A stretch of 64,000 nt of DNA from Stereum hirsutum FP-91666 SS1. Lineage: Eukaryota; Basidiomycota; Agaricomycetes; Russulales; Stereaceae. The position numbers were made by a program, and so were the translations under genes. This document shows, piece by piece, positions 36,255-48,584 of the stretch (position 1 is the stretch's first letter; each line of letters opens with the position of its first letter). The stretch lies in assembly GCF_000264905.1 (NCBI RefSeq), contig NW_006763136.1:1405485-1469484 (forward strand), given 5' to 3'. The notes under the pieces are model-generated. The model searched no databases, was not told the origin of the DNA, and saw only the letters and a program-made list of their open reading frames with translations.

Positions 36255-36891
36255 TATGCGGGTCAGCGGTGAGGGCGTTCGTAGGCAGCCGGACAGGCAG
36301 TGTATATAAGATTTTGGCCGTAGGAGCGATATGTGAGGCGTATGGGGTGTTCATCGAATTAGACAACATGTGTTATATATGACTTGGACGGCAAAGTGGG
36401 CACGCTAAAATATGGCTGCAATTTATCTGTCGTCAGTGCCATAGCTGAAGTACAATGCACTTGTCGTGGCCCAGGCAACGTTGACATCGCGACATTAATT
36501 GCACGAGGCAAGAACAAGGCCAAATAGCCATTGATGTCCCGCTATGGTAGCAAAGTACAAAACACCAATGTCGTTATATTTTCGTGCCTGGGAAATACTA
36601 TGAGCCAACCAGAATCGAGACTGCGGTGTCAGGTCAGCCAAACCCAACACAGCAGGGAGATGCGCCTAACACGGTCGGGCGACAGGAAAGAGCGAGTGCT
36701 GCCTGTGAGGATGACGTGAATACGGTTGGACAGATAAATACAGCACAAGGATGGGGCTCTGTACACTCCAAGATTCCAGAGAAGTGATGAGGTGATTCCA
36801 TGGAGAAAGCGAGAATAGCGTGACGAAACATTGATATACAGAGACGGATGACGAACGAAGGGATGAGACGAACGAGACCATGTAATAGCAT
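36255..36891. other. Intergenic between protein A gene and RTF1
   Basis: This holds the promoter of the protein A gene (minus strand) and the 3-prime region of RTF1. Short overlapping frames at 36629-36895 have no recognisable content and are not called. Confidence 0.4.
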
Positions 36892-39081
36892 TCAAAAATC
36901 GCCTAGATCAACCTCTATACTCTCGAGAACCTTCGACGTAAAGTCGTCCTTGGCTACGGGCTTGGTCGACGGACTTGCAGGTGACGCTGCGCCCGGAAGA
37001 GGGGAGGCAGAGCCTGGGGTAGTGGGAAGTGGAGTAGCATTGCCTGGTGTCCCTTGCCTTTAGGGCACGTAGAACGACCATGAGAAGGAAGAGGTGAGTT
37101 TGATCGGACACATGAAGACGGCGTAAAAGGACCAACCTCGAAGCGAACATTCTCGGAACCGTCTTCAGTCGCGCACTAGGGTCGATGGGCACATTCCCTG
37201 CCCCAGTCAAAGCAGCCTGCCGTTCCTTTCGTCTTCGCTCTGCATCAGCTTGAGCGGCCAGACGCATCGCCTCTTGGTTTGCCTTCCGATTTCGCTCGTT
37301 CACTTTCGCCATGATATCCGCCACTTCTGGTTCCCGCTCTTTGAAATTGGGATCAGCAGCTATGGTAGCGAGAATCTCCTCGAGCTGCTTGTCGAGAACG
37401 GCAACTTCTGCGCGGTCATTGCGCTTCATGGCGAGGTTGCGCATCTGTATGATTCGTGTTTTCTCTAGTAGGCGGGCAGCGTTTGTCTTTGAGGAGGGGT
37501 TCGCGCGCTCTTGAATCTGGCTTTTGCGCAGGAGTACGGCGGATACGTCGCTCTGTGCAGCCGGTGATATGGTCTCAGCCAATAACCCAAAGCAACTTCT
37601 ATAGGATAAAAACGAACTTCTGTTAGGGGTTGCGACGTTAGTTTCTGGATCTGCATGGCCTTCTTCTCAACCTGGCGCTTGAGGGGAAGTTTGACGTTTT
37701 CGCCTTCGCATGTTTTAAGAAGTCGTTCAAACTCGCGCTGTTGGGGGAGCGTGGTCAATGAAGGGGCAATGGTGATATCTTGGGATATAGGCATACCGCG
37801 GTGAATACTGCGTTTGAGACCTTGTCCATGGGGAACGCCTTCACTGCCGTACCATGCTTCAGTTCGAGATTCTGATCAATGAGCTGGTCGTTGATCTTGT
37901 ACGGCTTTGCCAAATCAACAGCCAGATCTGTGAACGAACAGGCTTCAGATTTTGATGCAAACTGTAGGTCACTCCGAGAAACCACGTACTCGATATCTCG
38001 CAGATGCGGTAGACAGGTTGGTTGCCTTCTTGACCGATGAGATATCGGACCCAAGCGCCTAACAGCACAAAAAAAAGGTTGTAGCGAAAGGCGCCTAGCG
38101 TAGTGAGTTCATGGCCCACCTTTCACATAGTCCTCAAACCATGGTGATAGGCAGTGTTTCGCCAAAGCATCCCGCGTAAGTCGAATCTTCTCCAAGTCCA
38201 GTACTGTGATCTTTTCCTCCTCAGGGTTGTGCTTCCCAAGAATCCGTCGTTCTCGCTCTTCTTCCTGTTCTTCTCTCGTGATTTGCCCGTCTTCGTCGTC
38301 TTCGTCAGAGGTTTCCATGTCCATGGGGGAAGATGAACGATCGCGTTTTTCTGGGGATGAACGAGACTGATAGTAGACGATGAAATTCAGAGAGCAGAGT
38401 CGATTTAGGGGTATGGGAGACGGACCTTCTTCTTCACATCCTTCGCCTTTCTCCGGGCCTTCAACTCGTCGAGCTTCCGACTCTTTTCCTTTGTCGCACC
38501 ACGAACAGCATGCGCACCTGCGAGATGAGGACGAGTGAGACAGCATCATTGCGAAAAACCCAGATTAAGAAGTGCGTACGTTTCGCAGCCTTTGACACGC
38601 TATCGTCGTCCACTCCACCTTCCTTCATAGCCTTGAACATTTGGTCCAGATTCCGTTTGTCCTGTATTCTCTGTAGCTCTTCTTGCCGCTGCGCTAGAAC
38701 CTCTTCACGCTCCATCTCCGGCATCTGTAGCAATCTAATTCCCCGTGAGCTTCGTCTTCAGAGGTAAAGCCTTAGAATCGACGCACTGTTCCCTGTCATA
38801 CTCGTCCGTGTACTTGTTTTCCAGGGGGTAGGGATTCAGATCATTCTCTTCCTCCTCACTCTCGGGTCCATCTCCTTCAGATTCAGTCTGTTCTGCTGCT
38901 CTAAAGTAGTAAAATGGATGGGTCAGAATGGTACTGAGTGAACTATGGAATGATGAGGGACGCACTCTGCCTTTCGCCGCTTTGAACCCTTCGCGCCGTT
39001 CTGACGTCTTTTGCGCTTCTTGTCCGTTGCTCCTGCGAGCTCGAGAAGCTCATCAGAGAATGCTTCATCAGAGTCAGACAT
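36892..39081 (-). CDS. RTF1: Paf1 complex subunit Rtf1 (Plus3 domain)
   Basis: Rtf1 is the Paf1-complex subunit that binds elongating RNA polymerase II through Spt5 and stimulates histone H2B ubiquitination. The ATG at 39081 begins MSDSDEAFSDELLEL, followed by basic and acidic stretches with a KKRKRR nuclear signal. The middle carries the acidic EDEEDG-type region, then the Plus3 domain (roughly 38250-37600), with the blocks DLEKIRLTRDALAKHCLSPW, GAWVRYLIGQ, YKINDQLIDQNLELKHG and SNAVFT. After it comes the typical Lys/Glu-rich helical tail (LLEKTRIIQMRNLAMKRND), a Pro/Ala/Thr linker and the conserved acidic end (DFTSKVLESIEVDLG). The gene is split by several short introns, for example between the first and second exons near 38960. 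Exact inner exon edges were not all resolved. Confidence 0.92.
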
Positions 39082-39363
39082 GTCTATAAGATAATAGTCG
39101 AAGAAGAAATGCGAGAGGTAGAAGGCACTGATAGACCAAAAGAGACCTGCGACGCGGGTCTCGAGAAGACGAGAAACAGTCACATGACTCGGAAGTTGCC
39201 AGACAGGTTATTGCCACACTCGCCACGCCAGCACCTCAAACTTTGGGTGAAAATTCAGATAATGCAACTGGAAAGTAGGAGTTGCATAGAATGGTGCAAC
39301 CATACGCGAAGACAACCATCAGGATGGCGTGGCGTGAAAATGATAGGAACAAGGCGGTTCCAC

Positions 39364-41263
39364 TCAGGTCTGCTCTGCCACAACGATTTTCTTTCTCTCT
39401 GCCTTGGGTTTGCTCTCGCCCGCCCTCGTGTGTTTTCTTCTTCTCTCCTCCTTGACACGTTGAGCGTCCAACATGGTCCTCTTGAGTTCTGCAGCCTTGT
39501 ATACTGGTCTCGGTATATGGCGGGTCCTGGGTACAGTCTCTAGCGTTGAGTAAACTGTCAGAAAATCCAGAGTAAATCAATGCGTACCTCGAGACCTTGT
39601 TGACTTGCGTGTCCATTTTCCACTTGTCCTTGAGGCTGTCACGGTACTCGATAGCTGCCCTCTCTCTCGCAGTGACAATGCCAAGCTTCTCATGTGCCTT
39701 TGCCTTCCATATCCTAACATTCCCATCGTCCGAACCAGATAGCACGAATCTCGCGTCCGCCGTAAACATCGTGGACAAAACTCTGTCAACCAAGACGTCA
39801 GTATACTTACATACCCCGTACGACTTGCGTAAGAATACCATACCTCTGCATCCGTTTCGTGTGATAAACCTCTGGCGCTGTCCCTCGTCCTTCCTGCCAT
39901 ATCCTCACCGTCCTGTCCCAGCCTCCGCTCACAAACTCAGTCCCCGTAGGACTCCAATCACATGAGATGACCGCAGCGACGTGCGCCTTATAGATCTGTG
40001 ATGGCGTCTCGAGTTTCCGAATGTCGAATGTGTAGAGATTGTGGTCCTCTGAGGCGAGCAGGATACTTGTCGGGAACGTAGGGGACCATGCTAGCGAGTT
40101 GTTTTGCATCTGAAAGATATGATGATGTTTGCTACAAAGGATCGGTGATCGAAAGGGAGGAACATACCTGCATGACTACTCTCCTCTCAGCCTTCCCTGT
40201 TCGTATGTCATAAAGCGTGAAGGTTCGATCTGTGCCTATGCTGGCAAGGACAGAAGGTTCTGAAGCGTTAAAGCGAACGTCGGTGATGGTCTCCACTGAA
40301 GTAGGGAATGTTAGGTTGGTTATCGGGGTGCTCCTACATTGCAATAGCGGGTAAACAACATGACAAGGGGCTAAGTTCAGTCGTGATCGTACTTTGTCTC
40401 GTCCCAGACTTGCACAATATTTGATGCCGTGGCGAATACGGGGTCATGACGGTGGTGGTCTATGGATCTGATACAGTTCTCGGTCAGCTTGCCGTAGATG
40501 ATACCAGCCAAGACGGCAAACTCACTGAAAGGCGGTCTTCCCGGGGAATACTCGCATCGGTTTCCGCTGTGGTGATATAAGATTCGTGCGAAAGCAAGAC
40601 AGTGGAGATGGACATACTTCTGATGGGCCAGCACCTGTCCCGTCAACATCGTCCACTAATGGCCGCATATCCCACATCTTCACGTTGTTATCGACACCAC
40701 AACTCAATACCCTTGTTTGGTCCGCCCAGCATAGACCTGAGACCTTCCCCTTGTGCGCGTTCGGCGCCCTCGCAACGTGGGCTCTCCTTCCAACATCATG
40801 AACGATGATTTCTAAAACCCGTCATACCACCAGACCAGATAGAGCAAGTCAAATCCCAACCATACGCCGCCACATAAAAGTCAGCAAATTGACTCAAACT
40901 GTTCATAAAAGCCACACGCACTCACCTCCATCCCAACTGCCACTCGCAATATCCGTTACACTCCCAGGCTTCCTCTTCATAACCGACACCGCATCCACAT
41001 GTCCCTCCAGACTCGCCACGAAAGGCTTTGCAAACATACGTTCCATTTTTGCGGCGTTCAAAGCGCGAGTGCGTTCTCTTGCTCGAGAGAAAGGGTGCAT
41101 AAGTGGATCGAGATTACGTTGAGTTGGTGTTGGATCTCCTGGGCGAGCTGGGAGATGCGATGAGGGGTTATGCTGGAGGACGGAAATTTTCTAGAAATTG
41201 GGTAGTGGACGGAAGTCATGAATGACAGTATGGGATGCAAAATGTACAAAAACTTACAACCAT
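39364..41263 (-). CDS. SOF1: Sof1/DCAF13 WD40 protein of the SSU processome
   Basis: Sof1 (DCAF13 in animals) is a WD40 protein of the small-subunit processome needed for 18S rRNA maturation in the nucleolus. The start codon lies in a 6-base first exon (41258-41263, Met-Val), followed by an intron and KISVLQHNPSSH. The family N-terminus continues with HPFSRARERTRALNAAKMERMFAKPF. Seven WD repeats follow, with IASGSWDG, RVLSCGVDNNVKMWD, SVLASIGTDRTFTLYD, ILLASEDHNLYTFD, FVSGGWDRTVRIW and FVLSGSDDGNVRIWKA. The C-terminal Sof1 tail is present (RHIPRPVY, EERRKHTRAG, KPKAERKKIVVAEQ), ending at 39364. It is interrupted by many short introns. Start and end are well supported. Confidence 0.93.
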
Positions 41264-41560
41264 GGCGGATGGGCCTGCAAAACGTCAAACCGTAACAATT
41301 TTGTGTAACGTAGAGGCGGAGATGTTGCAAAGCAGCCGTTTAGAGGAAAAGAAAAGTATGGTCAGAGACGTACGCTCGAAGGTGAGATCTGGTCGAAGGT
41401 GTGGCACGAAGAAGATCGCTGTCTGACGTGGTGCTGCTGATGAGAGACCAAGTCAGTGGCACTTTCTGGGCCACACTTCCATTGCTGGTGAGTTCAACCG
41501 TTCATCAGACAAAAAGATGTAGCAAGAAGGTAAGGTCGCATATGAAGATAAACACTATAA

Positions 41561-44141
41561 CTACACAGGACTGCGGCATGAGGGACATAACAAGGGAAGA
41601 TCAATACTAGCCTTCACGCACGCCTTCTCCCACCGCATCCTTGGCCTCTTCCTTTTCGATCTTTCTATAGCCAAGTCGTCCTGCTCATCAACATCATTAT
41701 CCACGAAAGCACACATACGTTCCATCCACTTATAGCACCTGGCCTTCACATCATGGCCATCCTTCAGCTCAAGACAATCCAGGACCAATCTCCGCGCCTC
41801 AATCACCTCCTTTATATTCCCCGCAATTCCTATCCCCACTCCTTTGATAATCGGTGACTGTGCTACCTTCACCAACTCCCTTGGTAGCTCCTCTAACATA
41901 ATACCACTAGCACCTTGCAAATTTGGTTCTTGATATGCCCATATTTGAGGTGTTGTCGCCGTGGGGTGAGATCTGGTTGATATTCTGATAGTGAGAGCGG
42001 AACGCAGAGCAAAAGGTCCTTCATCGTCATCAGGAACCGAAGATAGCATACGTCCGTCGCGTTCAGCTCTCCCCATACGAGTGTCGAAGTGTCGGTCATA
42101 CAGTAGACATGGTTGATGGTACCACCTCTGGCAATTCGGACGCGGACAGAAATGCATGACTGTGTCATGATCCGGGCTGTAAGGTTGGTTGCATCCGAAC
42201 GTGCCGTGGCACAGAGGGAGATTCGGAGGCTGTTGGCCATCACATGTTCGGGAAGGTACATAGTTTAGTTAGTAAATCTGCTAGTAGAAGGACGCTGAAA
42301 ACTCCTACCGAAAATTCATTTCTCTCTGGATCATATCGTAGACGTCGACAATAAAATTCACCATCGTTGATTTGTTCTTGGTAGAGGCTTGTCTCGGAAT
42401 ATCTCTTGACGACAGTGTGCCCTGGAGTCAATCCAAAGATGAGGAACACGTTAACCATTAGGAAAGCCTAAGAATATTTTACCTATGACACGGGCGAATG
42501 CAATATGATCAAAATGAGTAGTGAGAATGCGCTCGTAACGTCCCCATGTTCTGTGCTCGCTGAAATGAAAACAGTGAGTGTATCATCGTGGAAGAGCGGG
42601 ACTGATACCCACAAGCCTCTTAGTTGCTGAGACAGCTCTGCCTTGGAGTAGTACCATTGTACTCTCACCCACCACATTTCCTAATACGAACATGTTCAGA
42701 TAGTCCGGCCTTCAGATAGTGCAATAGCATAGAGAAGGGGTGAATCAAATCAATTACCTTTCCTTCTATCTTCCGCAGACCAAATTCCACTATCTTTGCT
42801 ACGAAACATTGGTGCAGGGGATAGTCCACTTTCTCTCCAGCCGAGTTCATGACCAGGATGCTGAAATAGTGAAATAATGTTAGTGGCTTGTTATGCTTGA
42901 AGTCTAGGACAACAGTGCATCTCACTCTTGCCCTGCTCGATATTCAGACCTGGATCCCTCTTCACGTGTTTCCTCAACTGAAAAGATGAAAGCAATTCAG
43001 GTACAGGCGCAGATCATAGAATCTGAGTACCATGGCACGGAAACCTACCAATGGAATCGAAACGATCCAACATCTGCCACTCTGCAGGTGATGGAGTCTC
43101 ATCAAATGAGAGCTGCTTTTTTGCCTGAGGCTATGGTAAATGGAATGCATGAAAATCATTTATTACAGAAGAACATAGCCAAAGGCGTTCACATTGGGCA
43201 CTCACGGTCACTTTAAACTTGTTGAAGTCATAATTGTAGCAGCAATAGAATTGACCTTCGTGTTTCTCCCAGGGTATGAGAGCTGACTCGTCATATCTAC
43301 GGACAATGACAGGCTCTGGTTATGCGGTATGACACTCAGTAAGGACATTCCTCAAGGGCAAGTGTAAGTTTCTCAGGACTCACCTTTGATCGTAGAAACA
43401 GGGATTGAGTCGAAATGATCCGATAACAGTCGTTCCCAGGGATCAGCACCCTTTGCGTCACTACAGTTCATTCATGCAGTGCTATAGGTCAGCCTTGGAA
43501 GGCGACAAGCTCAAATAAAACATACAGCAATGGATTGACGTGTGCGATATCACGTCGAGAGTAGTACCACTGCACTCGAGCCCAGTCCTTCTTCTAAGGT
43601 AGCAAAAGCCGATAGCAAGCATTCATATCCAGCACACTCAGAGAACCAAGAGCCTGAGAAACAAAGTACAGACCTCATCCTTGTCATCTTCCTCGACTTT
43701 TGTGGCAAACTCGATAATTCGCCCGACCCAGTATTTGTGGATATCATAGTCAATGTTTGGGTTCATTCCCTGACCCCAGACAAGAACACTGCAATTGTGG
43801 CACAACATTACGAGGTCACCTGTCGAGTCCAGTTAGTTCTGTTCAGAATGGACTTACTCTTCCCCGGCCTCATACTCTGTTTGTCATCATGGTCAGAGCT
43901 CCAGTGCATTATCATCTCAAAGTAAAGTTCTCCCCAAAGAAACGGAGTAAATGACTGGACACGCACCATCACACCGTACAACATGGTGCAAGGACGTCCA
44001 TTCCTTCTCGTCGAGTAACGACGTTCCGGAATCAGACTCTGTGTCATCCGTGGACTCATGATTAGACTCAGTGTTATTCAGACTACGGTAGTCCCAAGTA
44101 AACGAGGCGCTACGTCCTTTCTTCTTTACCTGGCGCGGCAT
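41561..44141 (-). CDS. Double BAH-domain protein with a PHD-like zinc finger
   Basis: This is a predicted chromatin-associated protein. The ATG at 44141 starts a basic leader (MPRQVKKKGR). Two BAH-like modules of the same layout follow. The first (about 43980-43200) has VLVWGQGMNPNIDYDIHKYWVG, then ARVQWYYSRRDI, then YDESALIPW and GQFYCCYNF. The second (about 43130-42290) has ILVMNSAGEKVDYPLHQC, then VRVQWYYSKAEL, then YSETSLYQE and GEFYCRRLRY. A Cys/His finger follows with CHGTFGC, MHFCPRPNCQRWYHQPC and a final CPSC just before the TAG at 41561, the spacing of a PHD finger with a long insert. Many short introns break the gene. The double-BAH repeat suggests internal duplication. The exact histone target cannot be read from sequence. 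It shares a 355-base divergent promoter with the BTB gene. Confidence 0.82.
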
Positions 44142-44496
44142 CTGTACGGACGGCGATTAGATGAGAACTGAGAAAGACTCAAGACCGTGGCGGTAGCTGG
44201 CAAGTCGAGTCGTCGAACCGGCGGCGCCACCTTCGCGGACCTTAGAAAATCTTCACACGCCATCGCCACATCTTGACCGCGACGGCGAGTACAAACAATT
44301 CCACAGGACGGCCTAGTCGCATACTAGTTATCGCTGCGCCGAGTCCGTATAGTTTTATTATTCTCTATCAGCTTTCATTTTGAATCTCTTGCTTACTTTC
44401 ACGACACTCCGACCGAGAGCCCCCAGGCCTCTGCTGCTCCCGTTCAGTATACCGTTCCGTCTGTTCAGAGACCCGTCGTGACATCTCGAACAGCGA
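44142..44496. promoter_or_regulatory. Divergent promoter of the BAH and BTB genes
   Basis: The 355 bases separate two start codons pointing apart. The segment is moderately GC-rich on the BAH side, with ttttattattctc near 44350 as the only AT-rich core. No gene lies within it. Confidence 0.5.
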
Positions 44497-45663
44497 ATGT
44501 CCCAAACATACAGCAGGCAGTCTAGTATGGCTTCCTCTCAAGCAGGACCAGCCGGCTCAAATCAGGAACCCGACCGCAAACGTCCCCGCCACGAGATGGA
44601 CGCCGAGCTCCTCACGAACCACCCCACCCTTTACTTCGACGACGGAAATCTCATCCTGCAATGCCACAAAACACTATTTTGCGTGCATAAGTCGCTGTTA
44701 TCGAAACATTCTCCTGTGTTTCGGGATATACTAGCCCCGGGGCTTCAGTTATTGGAGCTCAGGGGGAAAATGTTGCTGAAGCTGCCGGATGACAGGGATG
44801 ACATGGAGGCATTATTGGGGACCATATATGATGGCTTGTGCGTGTCCTCTATCTCATCCTGGCACACCGTCACTTACTCTGCATAATACTGACGCAATTT
44901 TCCTCTAACCAGACGCGTCGACTTCCCCGAAATCACCATTTTGAATTTCCCCACCATCGCAGGCATGCTCCGCCTCAGCAACAAATATGCCCTCGACCGC
45001 CTCAAATCAGATATCCTCGCTCGTCTCAAAAAAGAATGGCCTGCTTCACTCATCTCCCACCTCGACAAAAATCGAGCCTTCACTCAGAAATTGGCTCCCG
45101 CCCAACCAGTCCCAGGCCAAGCGCCACCCGCTCTCCCAGTCTTCGACGTAGACCAGGACCTTATCGTGCACCCCGCAGCAGTGATTGCTGTGCTGAGAGA
45201 GGTGAAGTGCACGGACGCGGTGTTATTGACGCCTCTATTCTACGACTTAAGTCGGAGGGTGTGGCAGTTGGCGGGGACGACGAGTGGCCATCATCTTGGC
45301 CCTCTCGGCGCCTCTGATGTCGAGCGTCTTCTCATCGGCGTCGTTCGACTACGCACCTCGCACATGCTCAAAGCATCTGCGACTACGCTGGCCATGCTGC
45401 CCAGTCGAGAGCATCAGCCCACCTGCGGTACGAGATGGGCCTCAGCATATATTCCTGCGTTGAACCGGATATTGATCAGGGATAGTAACCTGATGTCTGA
45501 GCCCGTGGAGGATTGGGAGGCTGCGAAGCTGTTCGTGAGGGCCATCCCGGAGCAGCAAGGGATGTGTGCTGGGTGTAAGGATGTGGTAGTGAAGTATGTG
45601 GAAGAACAGCAGAGGCTGATATGGAACTCTTTGGCGGCCAGTTTCGAACTGGTGGTTGGATAG
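44497..45663 (+). CDS. BTB/POZ-domain protein, 363 aa
   Basis: Two exons, 44497-44837 and 44913-45663, give 364 codons. After a disordered, Ser/Gln-rich leader with a basic RKRPRH patch, the BTB fold begins at about residue 45: HPTLYFDDGNLILQCHK, LFCVHKSLLSKHSPVFRDIL, then the KLPDDRDDMEALLGTIYDG strand-helix. The C-terminal 240 residues are helical, with LSNKYALDRLKSDI as the usual post-BTB helix. Proteins of this type are very numerous in Agaricomycetes. BTB domains mediate dimerisation or Cullin-3 binding, but no partner domain (Kelch, MATH) is present, so the role is unknown. Confidence 0.88.
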
Positions 45664-46276
45664 ACGATGAATGGGTGTGCAATTTTTCCTCGTGAGCTGT
45701 CATGTCGTCCCTCTTTGTGTGGCATCAGCGTGGACGAGATTGGTGGTAGTCCTCATGAGCCGATCTAATTTTATGCTGTACCTGTATTCGCTTTTGCTAG
45801 CTTGCGTTATGTTTTCTCGCTTTCGACCAACCTATCGTACTTACGCCTTTCGCCATTCTCCCACCGTTTTCATGTTCTGTTTTTGAGACCAATGATTACT
45901 TACCTGAGTAGTATTTACTCCATAAAACGTCTATATCTCCCAGCCGTACATCATCTGAGTTGTCTTGACAGAAATCCAACCATTGTGATCATTCGCTCGC
46001 AGACGACTCGCAGAGATCTTTTGGGAGATTCACAGAAGCAGCGAAGCACACAGCAGCAATCTCGATCGCATATGGGGAGCCACGTGCGGTGAATGTTCCG
46101 TCTTCCGCGTTGGACGTTACGGTTGAAGCTTCAACCGTAACGTCGACCTTGTCTTGTCAGCTCGAGATATTCTCCATCCCCTGCTCGACCAAACCTAGTA
46201 CCCAGACATATCATCGTGCGTGGCGCCGAGCACCTGAACACGGCGTTAACACGGACAGCACGTAGTAAACGCGTGC
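45664..46276. other. Intergenic with a perfect palindrome
   Basis: No gene is supported between the BTB stop and the CLN3 start. The main feature is a perfect 32-base inverted repeat at 46113-46144, listed separately. The rest is ordinary mixed sequence. Confidence 0.5.
46113..46144. repeat. Perfect 32-base palindrome
   Basis: The 16 bases gacgttacggttgaag are followed without spacer by their exact reverse complement. It lies 132 bases upstream of the CLN3 start codon. It could be a dimeric transcription-factor site or simply a hairpin. Confidence 0.8.
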
Positions 46277-48584
46277 ATGCCACGCTCCCATCTCGAAAGT
46301 CCTTACGAACTCGAACCTCTGAACACTTCGACGTCCACCTTTCCCTCAGAGAACATCATGGAGCATCACACAGAGCTGTCTGGTGGTTATAGCGACCAAC
46401 GAGAACATCTTCTGGGCGAGGCTAGTCCTACCGTAGCGACAGACGAGAAGAAAGGTGAGATTCATGTCTATCACCCCGTTGACGTTCTACGATTTCCCAT
46501 TCTCCAGGCATGACCATAATGTATCTGCTACAACATAACTAAGATTATAATCTGAATGCGGGAGTGCGTTAACCCCGACTGTTCATCTCCGTCGGCATCC
46601 CATGTCCAATGTCTCCTACCTTCGCCTATTTCGTTTGCGATCTAATACCCCCTTTACCTCATCCAGCGTTGCGTCGGTTGATACTCAAGCTTGGAGCCTC
46701 ATTCTTCCTCTTTGGCCTCATTAATAATGGTACGTTTCGAAGTAACCTCACTTCAACTCAGCTCTAAATAAAGGATTTCTCCCCAGTCCTCTATGTCATC
46801 ATCCTATCCGCCGCTTTGGACCTCGTCCCTCCATCTACACCGAAAGGAATCATCGCATTCTGCAACATCGCACCCGCCTTGGTAGCCAAGATTGGATGGC
46901 CATATTTTCTGAAGGGACGGATACGCTATGCGAAGCGACTCATAGGGTGCTGTGTGCTCAGTGTGGCGGGGATGATCGTGAGTGCCACCTTCTCTTCTAC
47001 CAACTTCCGCAGCTGAGGAAACGGGGGGAATACACAGGTCGTAGCTGGATTCGATGGTCTTGCTATGCGATTGCTCGGAATCTGTTTGGCCTCGTTCTCT
47101 TCCGGACTCGGAGAACTCACGTTCCTCCAGCTTTCGACGACTTATCATCCACCTTCCATCGGTGGACACAGCGTTGGGTATGTGGCACCACTCTCTGTCT
47201 TCGGCGTTTCTCTCTGAGTATATCACTTATAGATACTTTGCATCTGGGACGGGTGCTGCTGGACTCGTCGGCGCTTTTCTTTGGTGGGAGGTACGCGGCC
47301 TGGGCGTCAGAATCGGTGTTGGCATCTCAGCGGTACGTCCCATCTTTTCTCCTTCGGGCTCACTGTCCAGTTCGTACGACTGAACCTCTCATTGCGTTTT
47401 GATACCAAGGTCCTTCCCCTCATCATCCCACTCACCTTCTTCTTCCTCATCCCCCGCCCCTCTGCCTTCACATCCCTAGTAGACAGCGACCCCGACGTCC
47501 TCGAAGATGCACAACCTCGGGCCACTCCATACACTCCACTATCGACGTCGGATGATACGGCGGAGGAGGGGCAGGGTGAGCTTTCTGACCGCCCGGAGAA
47601 GAGGGTGTCGTTGAGTGCGAGTGATAAATGGGTTTTGGCGAAGCCGTTGTTGGCTAGGTATATGTTACCTTTGTGTGAGCCGCCTTTGTCATCCGTGGCC
47701 CTTGTATGGACAGTTTGTGCGACCTTTGAGCTGACTTGGATTATGGAAACGAAGTCTGTGTCTATCTAGTGAGTTGATGTCGCTGGCCGTTTTTCATTCT
47801 GAGCGTCTATTGACCGAGGATTGATCTCCAGTTCGAGTATACTATCAACCAGGTCAGTCGTCATCTTGTAATATTTGTATGGCACACCCATAACACACTT
47901 TCATCAGGGTATCGCGCCCACACTAGTATATCCTGTCCCGTCTCATGAAGAATATCCTATCTTGAGCACTATAATAAAGTCCATCCGTGACTACTACCCA
48001 CTCTGGCAGGTAAGTCTACCCTAAAGCCTTTCTTTCGTCGTCTCACTACTCAACCTTCGGACCCTTCTTTCATCATCCACAGCTCGTCTATCAGACGACT
48101 GTCTTCCTCTCCCGCTCCTCCATTTCTCTCGGCCTTCCACCTCTGCCAGCTCGCCTACTCTCCCTCCCAGCGATCATTCAAGCTTTCATCCTCTTGACTC
48201 TCCTCTTCGAGAGCGCAGTGGGATTCTTCAGCGCGAGTGCGGAGGAGATCAATATCATCATGGTGTTCCTGCTCATCAGCCTGGAAGGTATATGTGGCGG
48301 GCTAGCCTAGTACGTCCACACTCTCATAACTTCACATTTCGACTTCTAATCGTTCTCCCTCCAACAGCGTGAACTGCTTCTACCGCCTCAACCAAGAACA
48401 ACCCGACCCGTCCTCCGCCTCGGACCCCGAACGCGCGAAACAGGAGAAGGAGTTCAAGATTGGGTCCATTGGGTTGGCGGATTCGATGGGGATATTGGTG
48501 GCGGCGTTGGTGGCGGTGCCGACGGAGGTAGAGCTTTGTAGAGTGCAGGTCGGGAGGGGGAAGGAGCTTTGTAGGCAGCTTTGA
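46277..48584 (+). CDS. CLN3: Battenin homologue CLN3/BTN1, 505 aa in 11 exons
   Basis: Battenin is a multi-pass protein of the vacuole or lysosome membrane involved in pH and basic amino acid balance. Exons are 46277-46454, 46667-46729, 46787-46977, 47038-47177, 47233-47332, 47410-47674, 47755-47768, 47832-47852, 47908-48009, 48083-48309 and 48368-48584; they add to exactly 506 codons. A hydrophilic leader is followed by about ten or eleven membrane segments. Family blocks include FGLINNVLYVIILSAALDLV, GICLASFSSGLGELTFLQL, FASGTGAAGLVGAF, FCVYLFEYTINQG, DYYPLWQLVYQTTVFLSRSS and GGLAYVNCFYRL. A variable loop of about 60 residues (from PRPSAFTSLVDSD on) separates the halves, as in other fungal copies. 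Two exons are tiny, 14 and 21 bases, in the FCVYLFEYTINQ segment. Confidence 0.94.
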
